Below are positions 39,460-51,249 of a stretch of DNA of 64,000 nucleotides, in pieces; position 1 is the stretch's first letter; every line of letters starts with the position of its first letter. The notes under the pieces are model-generated. The model had not been told where the DNA came from, made no database searches, and saw only the letters and a program-made list of their open reading frames with translations. The stretch is from NCBI GenBank assembly GCA_013398295.1, contig VZSF01005687.1, positions 539,550 through 603,549 of the forward strand, in the 5' to 3' direction. This DNA comes from Chionis minor. Lineage: Eukaryota; Chordata; Aves; Charadriiformes; Chionididae. Made by a program: the position numbers and the translations under genes.

Positions 39460-39920
39460 ATCCTGGAGAAGAGGAGGCTCCAGGAAGACCTTATAGCAGC
39501 CTTCCAGTATCTGAAAAAGGCTTACAAGAAAGCTGGAGAGGGACTTTTTACAAGGCCATGTCGTGATAGGACAAGGGGCAGTGGCTTCAAACTGGAAGAG
39601 GAGAGATTTAGATTAGATATTAAGAAGAAATTTTTCACTCTGGTGGTGGTAAGGCACTGGAACAGGTTTCCCAGGGAAGTTGTAGAGGCCCCATCCCTGG
39701 AAACATTCAAGGACAGATTAGATGAGGCTTTGAGCAACCTGATCTAGTGGAAGGTGTCCTTGCACATGGCAGAGGAGTTGGAACTATGGTTTATGGTTGG
39801 ACTTGATCTTGAAGGTCTCTTCCAACCCAAGTGATTCTATGATTCTACGAACTAGATGATCTTTAAGGTCCCTTCCAACCTGAACCATTCTGTGATTCTG
39901 CGATTCTATGATTCTATGAT
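39460..39920 (+). mobile_element. CR1 LINE 3' fragment with two 3' tails
   Basis: The CR1 homology starts at about 39460 (CCTGGAGAAGAGGAGG), and the open frame reaches the usual TAG at 39745-39747, with AYKKAGEGLFT, LDIKKKFFTLVVVRHWNRF and [11 protein letters not shown]. The 3' UTR is interrupted: after GTTGGAACT (ending 39785) a 64-bp segment carries a second, different CR1 3' end (GGTCTCTTCCAACCCAAGTG then ATTCTATGATTCTA). The original UTR then resumes with AACTAGATGATC and ends in its own tail at 39920. Residues upstream of about 39460 in the frame that begins at 39376 come from flanking DNA. Confidence 0.94.
39786..39849 (+). mobile_element. 64-bp insert resembling a foreign CR1 3' end, nested in CR1
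   Basis: The segment begins ATGGTTTATGGTTGGACTTG, continues through GAAGGTCTCTTCCAACCCAA and ends GATTCTATGATTCTACG, which is the end of a CR1 3' UTR plus tail. It is bounded on both sides by AACT (39782-39785 and 39850-39853), which could be a short target duplication or the microhomology of a recombination. Its UTR wording (CTTGAAGGTCTCTTCC) differs from that of the host copy (CTTTAAGGTCCCTTCC), indicating another subfamily. Confidence 0.8.
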
Positions 39921-40479
39921 TTCCTGCGATTTGTTATGGTTTCAGGACCAAATGTCCACATCGCATTTTTACCAGTAATTAAGCTTACATAATTTGCCAG
40001 TTCTAGTTCACGCCATATGTCAATAATGAGAAAATTGCTGAAAAACTTCACGTACATACTGCAAGCAGGGCATTCTAGATAGCACTTATGTGCACAGCTT
40101 CAACCTTGCTTCTATCAGAGGGTGCATGTTCAGAGCACTAGTAATGCACTTCATTGTATGCAGAAAGACTCCAAGAGCAGGCTTAAAGAAAATTCACACC
40201 AAAGAGCACACTTCTGAGCACACTATCACTAATGTAGATATACCCTTCGTGTACATTCCTTTTATACAAGCTCAAACTATTGTAACACATTGTCTAAATA
40301 ATTCATTCTGGCGAGCCAGCATTCTTCTATAATCAACTTTATAATCAAGTCTGAAAAAGAGGTCTGAGAGACTAAAATAAGTTTTTGCTCTTTTTGCACG
40401 GATAGAGAAGATATCTATTGTTGTGATCAAGACCTACTTTGTCCCGGGCAGGAATTATTTTTGTGAAATTTTAGTGTAG
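39921..40479. other. Spacer between CR1 and ERV remnant
   Basis: Nothing is recognised. The 80-codon frame at 40090-40332 is taken as chance. Confidence 0.6.
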
Positions 40480-40855
40480 TGCCTACTAGTAGGATGGCCA
40501 GAACACAGTAGGCACCAATGGAGGATGAGCGTCACAAGAAGCAGTGCAAGTGCAGCAGTGACCCGACTTGAGCTGGCTTTGGTGCCCAATAACTCCATGC
40601 AACACACCACCTCTCCTGTCCTGACTGACAACCATAACAGATGGAGCCCAAAGTCATGGACTAAAAAAAACCCTCAATAGACATTTTATGGATATTTATG
40701 GACATTTTACAGACATTACACAGTGATGGTCCACAGACTAAGGGAATGATATCTGCGTATATATCAAAGGACAGGAAAGGTGGTTGATGAGGATGCATTG
40801 GATTGTGTGGGACCTGAGCATGACATAAACCACATAGAGTTTAAGGGGTAGAGAA
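40480..40855 (+). mobile_element. Probable internal 3' end of an endogenous retrovirus
   Basis: The sequence directly before the LTR ends in a near-pure purine run (40843-40855, AAGGGGTAGAGAA, with one T), which has the position and form of a retroviral polypurine tract. Upstream are short direct repeats of GGACATTTTA at about 40680-40715. I associate this with the non-coding 3' end of an avian ERV, but no gag, pol or env frame is visible. The left limit is a guess. Confidence 0.5.
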
Positions 40856-41450
40856 TGTACTAGTTTTGGCTGGGATAGAGTTAAGTTTCTTCATAGTAGC
40901 TTGCATGAGCTTACATTTTGGATTTGTGATGAAAACAATGTTGATAACACAGGAATGCTTTAGTTACTGCTGAACGGTGCTCACATAACATCTAAGCCTT
41001 TTCTGCTTCTCAGATTGCCCCTCTACGAGCAAGCTGAGGGTGCGCAAAAAAGCTGGGAGGGGACACAGATGGGACAACTGACCCCAGCAGACCAAAGGGA
41101 TAGCCCACACCATATGGTGTCATGCTCAGCAATAAAAGCTGAGGGAAGAAGGCAGAAAGGGGGAACATTCAGAGTTTTAGCATTTGTCTTCCCAAGTAAT
41201 TCTTACATATGATGGAGCCCTGCTTTTCTGGAGATGGCTAAACATTTACCTGCCAATAGGAAATAGTGAATGAATTCTTTACTTTGCTTTGTTTGCATAT
41301 GCAGCTTTTGCTTTACCTATTAAACTGTCTTTATCTCAAACCATGAGTTTCCTCACTTTTACCTTTCCAATTCTCTGCCCCATCCCACTGCAGGGGAGCA
41401 AGCGAGGAGCTGAGTGGTGCTTAGCTGCCTACTGGGGTTAAACCATGACA
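40856..41450 (+). mobile_element. Avian ERV long terminal repeat (3' LTR)
   Basis: This 595-bp block starts TGTACTAG and ends CCATGACA, matching retroviral TG...CA termini. Its body (TTTGGCTGGGATAGAGTTAA, later TTCTCACTTTTACC and GGGGTTAAACCATGACA) is one I recognise as an LTR common in bird genomes, probably of the ERVL or ERVK type. It carries AATAAA at 41131-41136 within AGCAATAAAAGCTG, a plausible LTR poly(A) signal. The five bases on either side (GAGAA and AGTAC) do not match, and a polypurine tract lies on the left, so I read it as the 3' LTR of a truncated provirus rather than a solo LTR. No protein-coding content is seen. Confidence 0.82.
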
Positions 41451-43234
41451 AGTACAAAGCAATAATAATTACAAAAATCAAAGAAAAAGATATATTTATT
41501 TATATTTACTTACTCTTTCTTCACGTTCTCATCAAAATTAAAATTCACAAAGAACCTCTGGTGCTCAACAGCTGCACATTTTGGATTAATCATTCATTTG
41601 CCTAATTATGGATGCAAATACCTCATTTTAGACATTTCCTTTAGAAAATGCAAGATTCTGTGTCTTTCCTTTAGAGCTTAGATTGGTGTCAGTGTCTTGA
41701 TCAAAGGCGAGGACCAGTTTCTCAGCCAGTGCATTTCCATTGACTAGTGCTAACTCACCAATAAAACCTCTCAAGGCAATCAGCTTCCCATAACTGCCCC
41801 CATGTATTCATGTCTCCGCTTAAAGGGCCAATTTAGTAATATGACTGCCACCCCAAATCACTTAAAATTATTTGAACTACATGCAGTAACTGGTGAACGA
41901 CTAACTAACTCCCAAACTCCTTGTCCATGAAATAAGATGACTATTCATGACTTCCAAAGAAACTTGTACCACAAAGAGGTTTTACGAACAGGTATTGCAT
42001 GCTTGGCATTTTCTCTAAAAGTTGTTTGAAACAGGTACTAAACAAAGTAATCAGTAAGCATGCTTCTTATATGCTAGACTGCAAGGAGATCTAGTCATGA
42101 AAAAATGGTTCTTAATTCTGTGTTTCATGTGCGATAGGCAGTAATAACAAAATGAATGTATGTGACAATATTATTGACTCTTCTTTCCAAAAGACCATGT
42201 TAAATGCTTAGTGTACAGCCCCATGTCTGCAGAGGGCTATGGATCTGACAGCAATTTCAATGATTTTTTCCATAGCTGGCTTGTTAGGAAGTGCAGAGTA
42301 ATAGAGCTGAACACAACTGGATGCCTCCTTAATAAACACTTTCTAACCTTAGATCTATACGAGTTATGTTATACATAAAATACCAAACAGGGGAAAAAAA
42401 CCCCTATTAGTTAAGTGTCTAATTTGTCTCCCATTTACATCACCGTCATTTGACAGCTCCTTCTACAGAAATTTCATCAGGATTAGAGGGATTTGTATTA
42501 TTTTGTTTTAAACACCAGAACATAAAGGGCAAAATCATTTTTTTTTGAGTAACTTTACTAAGAAGAAAAACTTTACATTGAAAGAGGAAACAATAAGCAC
42601 TTAAAAAGTAAAATCTCTTCTGCTAGTTAAACATGGTATTGACAGTAATTCATTCTCCTGAAGAATAACCTGGTGTAATGCTTACCATTTTTACATTCAA
42701 ACAAGTAATTGCACCCCTCATGGCATGATTCATTCTGCAAAACAGGACTACCAAATTTTTGTCATGATCTGTATTCTCCCTATTTTTACTGTGGTAAGCC
42801 ATATGAGGCTAGAGTGTAGACAGAATGAAGAAGAGAGAAAGGAAGGAAAGAATTGAAGCTTTATATATGGAACTAGTTTCTTAGTCTTACATGAAGTATA
42901 TGTAAATTTTAATAATATCCTTTTCAGAATGAAAAGACTTTTCAAAGGACTTTGTTGTAAAATGACATTCTGTGGAAACCATAGCAAATGGAATGGGACA
43001 AAAGCACTACACTCCTTTTTACTGAGTAACCTTTATTAAAAACTTTCTTGTGGCAGAAAAAAAGTTAATTCAGCTTTGAACCGGTGCATGTTGAAACTGT
43101 TGCAGCTACCCACCAGCTTGTTGCCTTTTCTTGGTCCTCCATCACACAGCAGCCTTTAGGGCACCATCACACAGCTGTGATCTTTTTACAGACAGCTTTG
43201 AGATCATTGCTCCTATGCTCCGATCAGACAAGAT
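41451..43234. other. Intergenic, no gene seen
   Basis: A+T-rich, without recognisable repeats. A minus-strand AATAAA at about 43033 is noted because it lies downstream of the G+C-rich block, but no transcript can be inferred from it alone. Confidence 0.6.
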
Positions 43235-43570
43235 AAAAGTTGGTATGGGGCAATAAGCTTTGTAACCACACCGTCACCATGCCCAGCCTGGTAATGCGTG
43301 ATGAGAAGTCACACAGTGGAGCCAGTCTCCAGCTCCCCGCAGCCCTGACCTGCCTGCTCATGAACCGACCCACAGGCCCATGTCCCAGCCCACCAGCGGC
43401 ACATCCCCATCCCCAGGGAGGTGTCCAATGGGGCTGTCCCTGTGCCCCCCAGCTGCCTTGCTCCTGTCTGGGTTTCCAGGCCTTGACGCTCCCGGGAGCC
43501 CCTGCTTCCCCCACTCCCCTGGGCCAAGAGATGTTCTGGCCTGCAGGGTGCCCAACAGTCTAAAAGTCCA
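43235..43570. other. G+C-rich block of unknown origin
   Basis: A short G+C-rich segment lies immediately left of the CR1 fragment at 43590. Open frames of 72-107 codons run on both strands (for example 43240-43563 plus and 43514-43224 minus), but base composition alone would produce them, and none resembles a known domain. On the minus strand an AATAAA lies downstream at about 43033, so a worn processed copy of a transcript is one possibility. I cannot name a source. Confidence 0.35.
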
Positions 43571-43589
43571 GATGATGATAAACTCTACA

Positions 43590-43820
43590 AGAGATTTAGA
43601 TTAGATACTAAGAAGAAATTTTTCACTCTGATGGTGGTGAGGCACTGGAACAGTTTTCCCAGGGAAGTTGTGGAAGTCCCATCCCTGGAAGTGTTTAAGG
43701 CCAGATTAGATGAGTTTTTGAGCAACCTGATCTAGTGGAAGGTGTCCTTGGCCATGGCAGGAGAGTTGGAACTAGATGATCTTTAAGGTCCCTTCCAACG
43801 TAAACCATTCTATGATTCTG
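43590..43820 (+). mobile_element. CR1 LINE 3' fragment (short)
   Basis: The homology begins at GAGATTTAGATTAGATACTA and includes the ORF2 C-terminus (KKKFFTLMVVRHWN, EVVEVPSLEVF), the stop TAG near 43735, the 3' UTR and a short tail CATTCTATGATTCTG. The wording matches the copies at 33772 and 39460, so all three probably belong to one subfamily. It abuts the G+C-rich island on its left. Confidence 0.9.
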
Positions 43821-46800
43821 CAAGGGATTAAAGAGACTGGTGAATACTGTGACAGCCTTTTTATCCACCAGCAATGTTGTATATCTTTTCTAACTGGGTG
43901 AATTATGCTAATATAAGATAAGGCGTGTCTTTAAATGGCACACTTGATGGGAACAGTTTTTCTTGTCCAAACATCTTTAAAAGTATTGCTTTTAAAATTA
44001 TTGAAGGCAATTTGAATTATAGTAAAAACATCCCTCTCTTTCTGGATAAGGGTGGGGGAATTATATTGAGATACTAGTAATTCAAATACATTAATATAAT
44101 AATATTGTTGTAGTCCATAAAACTTTGCTCAGACAACTTCCAAACAAACTGCTATTTTGATTTCAATAAGTTTTTTTTTTCAATAACAACCAGTAGTTTA
44201 TACAGCAGCTGCAGATTTCTTTTTGTTCTGTATAAAATTTAAGATTTTTATAGGGTTTATTATAAAGGTAACTATACTTTTTTTTTCTTTAAACATTATT
44301 AGAGATTCATCTTGCTGTATTGACAAATGATTTTGCCTATATTCAAATATGCTTATTTGCTTTTACATCTCATATTAAGAAGGTGATTTTTGCTGTGTAT
44401 ACAAACTTTGTAATTTTGATTCTGTTTTCACTGAGCCTGGCAACAATAAAATCAAAATTAAATTGGATTGCTTATACATCCAAATAAAAAGGAAACACTG
44501 CCTGTGGGGACAGAAATAATCATATGCAATTTAAACTATCCCTTCAGGAGCCTCCAAATATTGAGTGTGTTAAATAACAAGATGTGGACAAATGATTCTG
44601 TTGGTGATGATATTTTAGAAAAAGCAAATGTTGGCATGGAAGGGAAAAGAAGTACATTCTGTTTCAAAATTGATCATGAGCTCCCTGTTTCTCAAGCAGG
44701 ACAATTTTTGTCTCTAACAGGTGAGCAATTTTGCATATACATACTTGCATAAAAATGCTGGAAATGTTCACGTAGCTCTACATTAAACGCAAATTTAAAG
44801 GGATTCTTGAAAGGGATCCTAAGAGCTATTAAAAACCTCCATACATATTTATTTTTTTATATGGCTATCTTATTTTTAAATCCTAGATTGCAATCTTTCT
44901 GTAGGTTGTCTTATTGTTCATTTATACATATCCAAAAGGGCAGATCTTTATGGCAATGTCTTCTTGCCACAACTTTTTTCATTAAATGAACTCTGAATTT
45001 TTTCAAACCCACATTACTCCAGGAAGCAAAATTTTAAGGCAACTGCCACATATCAGAAATCAAAGGATAAAATGTGCAAGAAACAACAAATGAAAACTAC
45101 CAGTTTCAAGTATTGCTTGTAAGAATAAATCAGCACCATGAACCAAGCTTCCAAGCTGAAACAATGTTGCAATTATGTAAGTTATGATGATTTAACAAGC
45201 CTCAGCCTACCAAAAAGTAAATAAGTCTCTAAGTGCTCTATATTCACACCCTGACATACATCAATAGGCTACATCTGCTCTGTACCCAGCAGCCTGTTTG
45301 CAACTGCATTGCCTTTTTGGCAGTCTAAAAGTCTGAGATTAGGCTTCCTATAAATCCCATTTGTTTTTCCAGGGCATGATGTAGAAGCAGACAGTATCAC
45401 ACAAGGCAGAAATACAAGAATAACTCCCTTCTTTATTCAGACTATTTTGTCTGGCTGATATCAGTCCCATGCTAAAAGCACAAAAACAGGTGGGATACAT
45501 AGGGAGGACCAACCAGCCAGAGTATGTGGAGGTGTCGTGAAGTGGATTTGATCCTCCAGATTCCTACTGAGTTTTGCCCCGGGAAGTACAAGCAAGAGAT
45601 GTTTTAAAAGGGTTCCCATATGGGCAAATAGTATGGACAACTGGCAAATTTCATCACAAGCCTTCTCTGGTCCAGCCACAAAAAATTCAGTGTAAATGTA
45701 GCATAAGATTTTCTGCTTTAAATTCCTAGTATGTTGAAGGAGACTTCAGACTCACCAAGTCCATCATTTAACCCAAAACACTTCAACCCCTTCAAGAAAA
45801 CTGCTAAAAACAAACAAACAAATAAAAAACCCAAACCCACAACTTCCCTCCCCCCCCAAAAAAAAAAACCAACCCTAAGACCAAGAAGAGGAAAGGCACA
45901 AAAAGAGAGATATTTATGATATTTTGTAGTCTTTCTACTAACTTCTTTTTTTCTTCTCAGTAGTCAGTAAAAAAAGGTAACTATTTAAGCACTTTTCAAA
46001 TCCAGCAAGGAAAAGGCAGTCAGAAAAAAGAAAACATGATATCCTGCTGCACATGTTCACTGAGACACTTCAGCAGCAGCAAATCAATTCACAGGAAATT
46101 GAAACTATAATTTACTAAATTTTGGAAAGAAGAATCCTGGGAATTATTTAAAAGGATGTGCTGAAAAGCATCTGAGGGAAAAACAAGACAAAACAAACAA
46201 ACCAACCAAACCCAAAACCAACAAAGGAAACAATAAAAGAAATCTAAATCAATTTAATTACATTTTTTTAAGGGTGGGGAGGCCATAGCTAAGGACATGA
46301 AACAATTTCCTGGAGAATTTACAGCCAGTAGAGTCAGGAAAGTTCAGTGGGTTAATGTATATGTATATTTTTGGTATTAAAGGTCTTTCATCTCATGATG
46401 GCAGCATTTGGAAAGTTTGAACAATAAATAAAGCTAGAAATTGAATCTTAGACAATGGAGGGGGGGTTATGTTAAAAGCAAAGTACATCATGAAAAAATA
46501 GAGGATTATTTTTCAAGATAAAAAATACATGAGTCAATTTTTTGGTCATATCCCAAATACAGAGAAACTGAGTCATAAATTGAGTAAAAGTACCATAAAT
46601 GTTATCTTTGCTTTGCCTTCAGATTTGAAAGTCTGGTTTCCACCTTGCTTTATGGCAACTGTATGGCATCCTTGGATTGGTGCAGCCAACTTTGGTACAG
46701 CTAGGAAAAAGAAAGAACTTGTAACTGGTGGTGGTTCACAGAAACCAACTAGCACCTCAGAATGCTTTGTAATGTTTTTTCCTCTTGAAAGTGGTGGTTA

Positions 46801-46849
46801 CATTGGCATTCATTGTCCTCCATTGTATGTTTGCATTAAATGACTTAAA
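43821..46849. other. Intergenic, no gene seen
   Basis: A+T-rich, with an A/C-rich simple-sequence stretch at 45806-45875 and another at about 46185-46230. The frames at 44468-44752 (94 codons) and 46529-46843 (104 codons) show no known domain. The second ends just before the short CR1 at 46850. Confidence 0.6.
45806..45875. repeat. A/C-rich simple sequence
   Basis: CAAA-type repeats, followed by a C run and an A run. This is low-complexity DNA and the source of the lysine/proline-rich open frame there. Confidence 0.85.
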
Positions 46850-47031
46850 TGACTGAGCACTGGCACAGGTTGCCTACTGAAGTTGTAGAGTCTCTGTCCT
46901 TGGAGATATTCAAAGTCGTCTTGACATGGTCAATGGCAACCAGCTCGAGGTGGCCCTGCTTGAGCAGTGGGGGTAGACCATATCACCTCTAGGGGGCCCT
47001 TCCCACATCAACCATTCTGTGATTCTGTGAA
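46850..47031 (+). mobile_element. CR1 LINE 3' fragment (very short)
   Basis: About 180 bp, starting TGACTGAGCACTGGCACAGG and ending ACCATTCTGTGATTCTGTGA. The encoded EHWHRLP.EVVES-like stretch and the tail ATTCTGTG match the copy at 51250-52404 better than the ATTCTATG group, indicating a second subfamily. No open frame remains. Confidence 0.88.
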
Positions 47032-50000
47032 ATATGATGGCTAATAGTGCTTATATGAATTATAGTATTCCATGTACAAAGTTATTCCTGAGATTTGAAA
47101 ACCACCTCAGCAGATGACAGTGTATTATTTTTACAGTCATCAAATGGCTTGATTTCAAATAAGTAAATGCCAGGCCAATTGTTAGCATATTTTATTTACT
47201 GTCTGGTTAGAAAATGGTCTGTTCGTCCATTCCCAAGCAGCAGCAGCATTTCTGAAGTTGAATGAGGAAAATCAACAATCCCTGAGAGAAGTGCTAAGCT
47301 ACCTCAAGTATTAGGTTGCATGAATCTCTATAACAGAAGGAAAGGAATAAGAAAAAATCAAAAAGCCAAAGAGAAAGGGGAGGCAGGTCCGTGGCTGCAG
47401 GCTGCACTCAGGAAAAGCAATGCCCAAAGGTAAAATTTTGCATAAAACACATCTGAGAGAGCCACAGGAAAAGGATGATAATCTTTCAGTTTCATGAAGT
47501 TAACAGACAGCTTCCTGGAACTGATGATGAGTATGAAGAACTATGAATTCTTTTTTTTTTTTTTTTCTTTTACCTTTCCATTTTTGTGTATTTCTCTCTC
47601 AATCTGCCAACTACTTTATACATCTTTGGATTGCAGCATTCATATTTACTTGCACCATCACTTCTGCCTGGTGTTAAGGGTGACTGGCATAACCATAGAC
47701 ATGCTGTTCCTGGCTGAGAAGGGTCCTGTGAAATTTGCCTACTGGCCATCTAGCCCTGTCCCACACACAAGTCCTTAGGAAGATGTGGAGTGCTTTTTTC
47801 TTCTAAGCCACACATGCAAGGTGTTACAATGCAGTGTGAAATAACTCCTAACAATAAGCGTTAGCCTGAGTTTTACTGGCCATGTTGCATTTTCCTGACC
47901 TTTGCAACTGTAAGAAATAAATATTTATCTAAAGGATCAGGTCAACCTCCCATGAAGTTTATTTGTGCATGTACAGCAGTATTCAAGACTGCTCAGTATT
48001 CTCCTTTTCTGCCATCTCTTTCAAAGGCAGTTGCAGAGTAAAAATACAGAAAAAGGTTGGAAAAAGCAAAGACCAAAATTTGCTCACAAACTATTGGGAG
48101 AATTCTTGAGAGTAACAAACACAGTTACAGAAAGTAATGATCAGTTTTGGGGCAATACACAAACATATAAAGTGCAACAATGGTCACATCTCTTTTAATA
48201 TACAAATAATTCTGCCAGTATATCAAAGACATATTTCCTTTTTTCTTATCTTTTTCTCTTCTTCTCCCCATTTTCCCCACCCTTAAATATTTTTTTGTCG
48301 TTTTGTTGTATATATCTACCTAGATATATATATGTATACACTGGTTGACTCTTAGCAATACAAATTGTACGATCAAGAAAGGCTGATGGAAATGAAGAAG
48401 AAAAAAATGAGACTATCACATTGTTAGTTTCATTACTGCGGTTTGAATGTACTCATGATTTGGTGTAGCTATTTTTTCCCAGAAGGATGTATTATAATGA
48501 CTAGGTTTTCAACAGACATCTAGTCTCATCTAGGGCCTGCTAAAAGAGACAGATTTTCCAAAGGACTAAATACATTCAGCTCTGTCTTATTCTGATATTA
48601 TGTCCTCACCTGTAGTCTCTAAACCTGTAGTACAGAAATCAGACCTTCTAAAAGATTTGTCCCTAAATGTACAGGTTGTGATATACCAACAAACACATAT
48701 GGATACCTATTTAATAAAAAAATGCCATTAAAGTTTCATTAAGGTTAACTTTGGAACCTTTGCATCATTGGAAAACAAGAGGTGTGTATATTTTGCCACC
48801 TGAGTGTTTCTGAAGCAGTGCTAAAGATGAGAGGTTTAGATTTTGCTGTTTTATACATAATCATAATGTAATCTATATTCCACCTAATAATAGCAGAGAG
48901 TAAATCCACACAACCAATTTAAAGAAGTCCTTGTTCAGTCTCCATAAATATTCACTAGATGCAGAGGAAAAGTCCAAGCACTCCCATTGGATTTGGAATG
49001 CTTTTGGGGCCAGGCAAAATATCTTCCAGAACTGACTCAACATGAGTATCCTACGTCTATAAAAACAAGTACCTATTAGTTTGTGTGAGACTGCTCTAAA
49101 CAGATGGCTTTTTACATTATCCATTATTTTTACTGCGCTTAGGTTAAATTCTGGCTCTGCGCTCAGCCCGCATAAACAGGCTGTGTGCTGGGGGCTCTGC
49201 AGGGGTTGCCAAAAGAGCTCCTCTCTCACAGTCAAAAAAAATTAATGACAGTAAAATTGCTTTGTGGTGCAGTTTCTGTCCCATTCATGCAGCAAATCCA
49301 ATTCTCTCCTGCTTTGTTTCATGAAATCTTCATGCTGGAAGAGATATGCTCCATTGTATAACCAGGTATTTATGAAACATTTATTTCAACAGTAGTAAAT
49401 TTTTAAAAATAACATCAATTTACAGAGAGTCTTGTTTGCATCCTGCGTTACCATTTTGTTTTGTTGACCAGGAAATGAGCCTGGGAATGGGAAATCATGC
49501 ATGCTCTGTTTGGTAAGTTTATGGAGGTGGCAGACTATGAATCTAAATTAGACGTCTTTTTAAGAAGTCTAGCTAATGTTTATTCTCTGAGGTTTTTTGA
49601 AGAACGTATAGACTATGCCATCAGCTTGTGTAAATCAGTGAATTTCCCTTGAAGTCAGGAGGACTGGCCTGATTGACACCAGCTGAAAATCTAGTGCTTT
49701 TAAAAATCACTGTGATTAAATGTTGGTGTTATTTTTCTTGAGTAATATTGTTTGCCAAAGTGGAAAATGAAGCAAAACCTTCAGGGATAGAAAAGTTTCA
49801 GCTATGCATCTCAAAGGCAGCTGGGACAATGGGCCATTACAGGGAGTTGTTTCTTCCACATGACAATAAATTTAGCAGATTTTGTTTTCCAAAGCTGTGT
49901 CCCTCAAACCAAGAAAGCCTGTTAAATATGCCAGGGCATAAATGCCCTGGCAGAAAAAGGTCAAGGGAGCTATCAGCTGTGTCAAGCAAAGAGATTGTCT

Positions 50001-51249
50001 GAAAGCCAAAGAAACTGTAACTTCATCCCCAAAATATTCAGGCATGCCAAGTTTGAGACCAGCCCACAAAAGAGAAGGCAGGGAATGCCAAGCTCAAGGC
50101 ACATCTTTGGCAGATAGGCCTCTTCCAATAAGACCATTTCCATGTCTGCTCCATTCCTTTGAGTAAAATAAATTCTTCCTTGCTTGGAAGAAGATCTTCC
50201 TGTGTCTTGCTGTACAAATATTGTTTACAGAAGTAGGAGGTAGGAAGATTAGTTGGCTTGCTGTCATCCAGACTGTAAAAAAACTGGTATCCAGAGGGAT
50301 GTACAAAACTGGATCATAGCATAGCACCCCAAAAAGATGTATGGGGGTAAGACTGTTCAGAAAAAGTGTGTATCAGAGGGAATGGACAAAAATCTGAGAA
50401 GACTAAGCCTACTCATGGAATTGTGAACAATCCTGCTCAGGCTGTTTGAAGTAAAATAAGAGCCAGCCATTCTTAGGTGATGGAGAAGCAAATGATCTGC
50501 CTCCAGGAGAAGTATTTTGAATAATTTGTATACATCTTTGTCAGTTTTTCCCCTCTCTGAAATAATCTCCCATTGTTTTGAATGTTCTACAATTCGTGTC
50601 CCTTCTTCAAATATTTCTAACCCTGACTGCTTCACTTCCTCTGTTCCACACAGAGCTGTTCCAGTGAGATCAAAGACCTTTTTCTTACATCAGTTCATTC
50701 ATCACACTCAAATCTCTCTGTCTTCTTTATGGACCTAATGTTGAAAAGATTTGCTTTTTGAGGAGTATTATCCCATCCCATGAGACAAGGCTTCCCACTT
50801 TTACATTAAATCTTCTGAGTTGAGCCTTCAACTGATGTAAATAGGCATGAGCGGACTGGCACAATACTTCAGGTATGAAGAGGTCTGCCAGTCATTACAA
50901 AACTGAATAACAACCATCTGAAAGAGCAAAATTGGTCACCACTTTCAACAGACACGTACAAGACATGATCTCAGGTGGGTTTTTTTGGGTTCCTGGCAGT
51001 GGAAATTTGGGACATTGTTTAGAGCAAGACGAAGGTCACAGGCTTCAAGAGTTATATGACGAGACTGAAAATTTCCTTTATGGAGAATAATATGAAAATA
51101 TGGCTGTAGTATAACGTAAAGAATAGTGTTTGTCAGTGTCCATAGACTGACCCCAACTAAAGAATGAGAAACATCAAGTAATCCCTACTAATACCTGCAT
51201 TAAACTTTCTGATCCTGCAGCTACTCTTTGAGCAGATTATTTGCAACCC
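47032..51249. other. Intergenic, no gene seen
   Basis: It holds a 16-T run (47551-47566) and a perfect 10-bp AT palindrome (48309-48330). The minus-strand frame at 48873-49235 (120 codons) resembles no family I know. No exon is recognised. Confidence 0.65.
48309..48330. repeat. Perfect AT palindrome
   Basis: Arms TATATATCTA and TAGATATATA are exact reverse complements, separated by CC. Confidence 0.9.

Noticed and set aside
40856..41450. Solo LTR with target-site duplication
   Set aside because: The flanking pentamers GAGAA and AGTAC differ, and a polypurine tract precedes the LTR, so a 3' LTR of a truncated provirus fits better.
43240..43563. 107-codon open frame rich in Pro and Cys
   Set aside because: The G+C-rich block leaves several frames open on both strands. 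No domain is recognised, so no gene is called.
45731..45919. Lysine- and proline-rich open frame
   Set aside because: It is produced by the A/C-rich simple sequence at 45806-45875.
46529..46843. 104-codon open frame ending before a CR1
   Set aside because: No known domain, and no promoter or splice evidence. Kept only as a note in the spacer entry.
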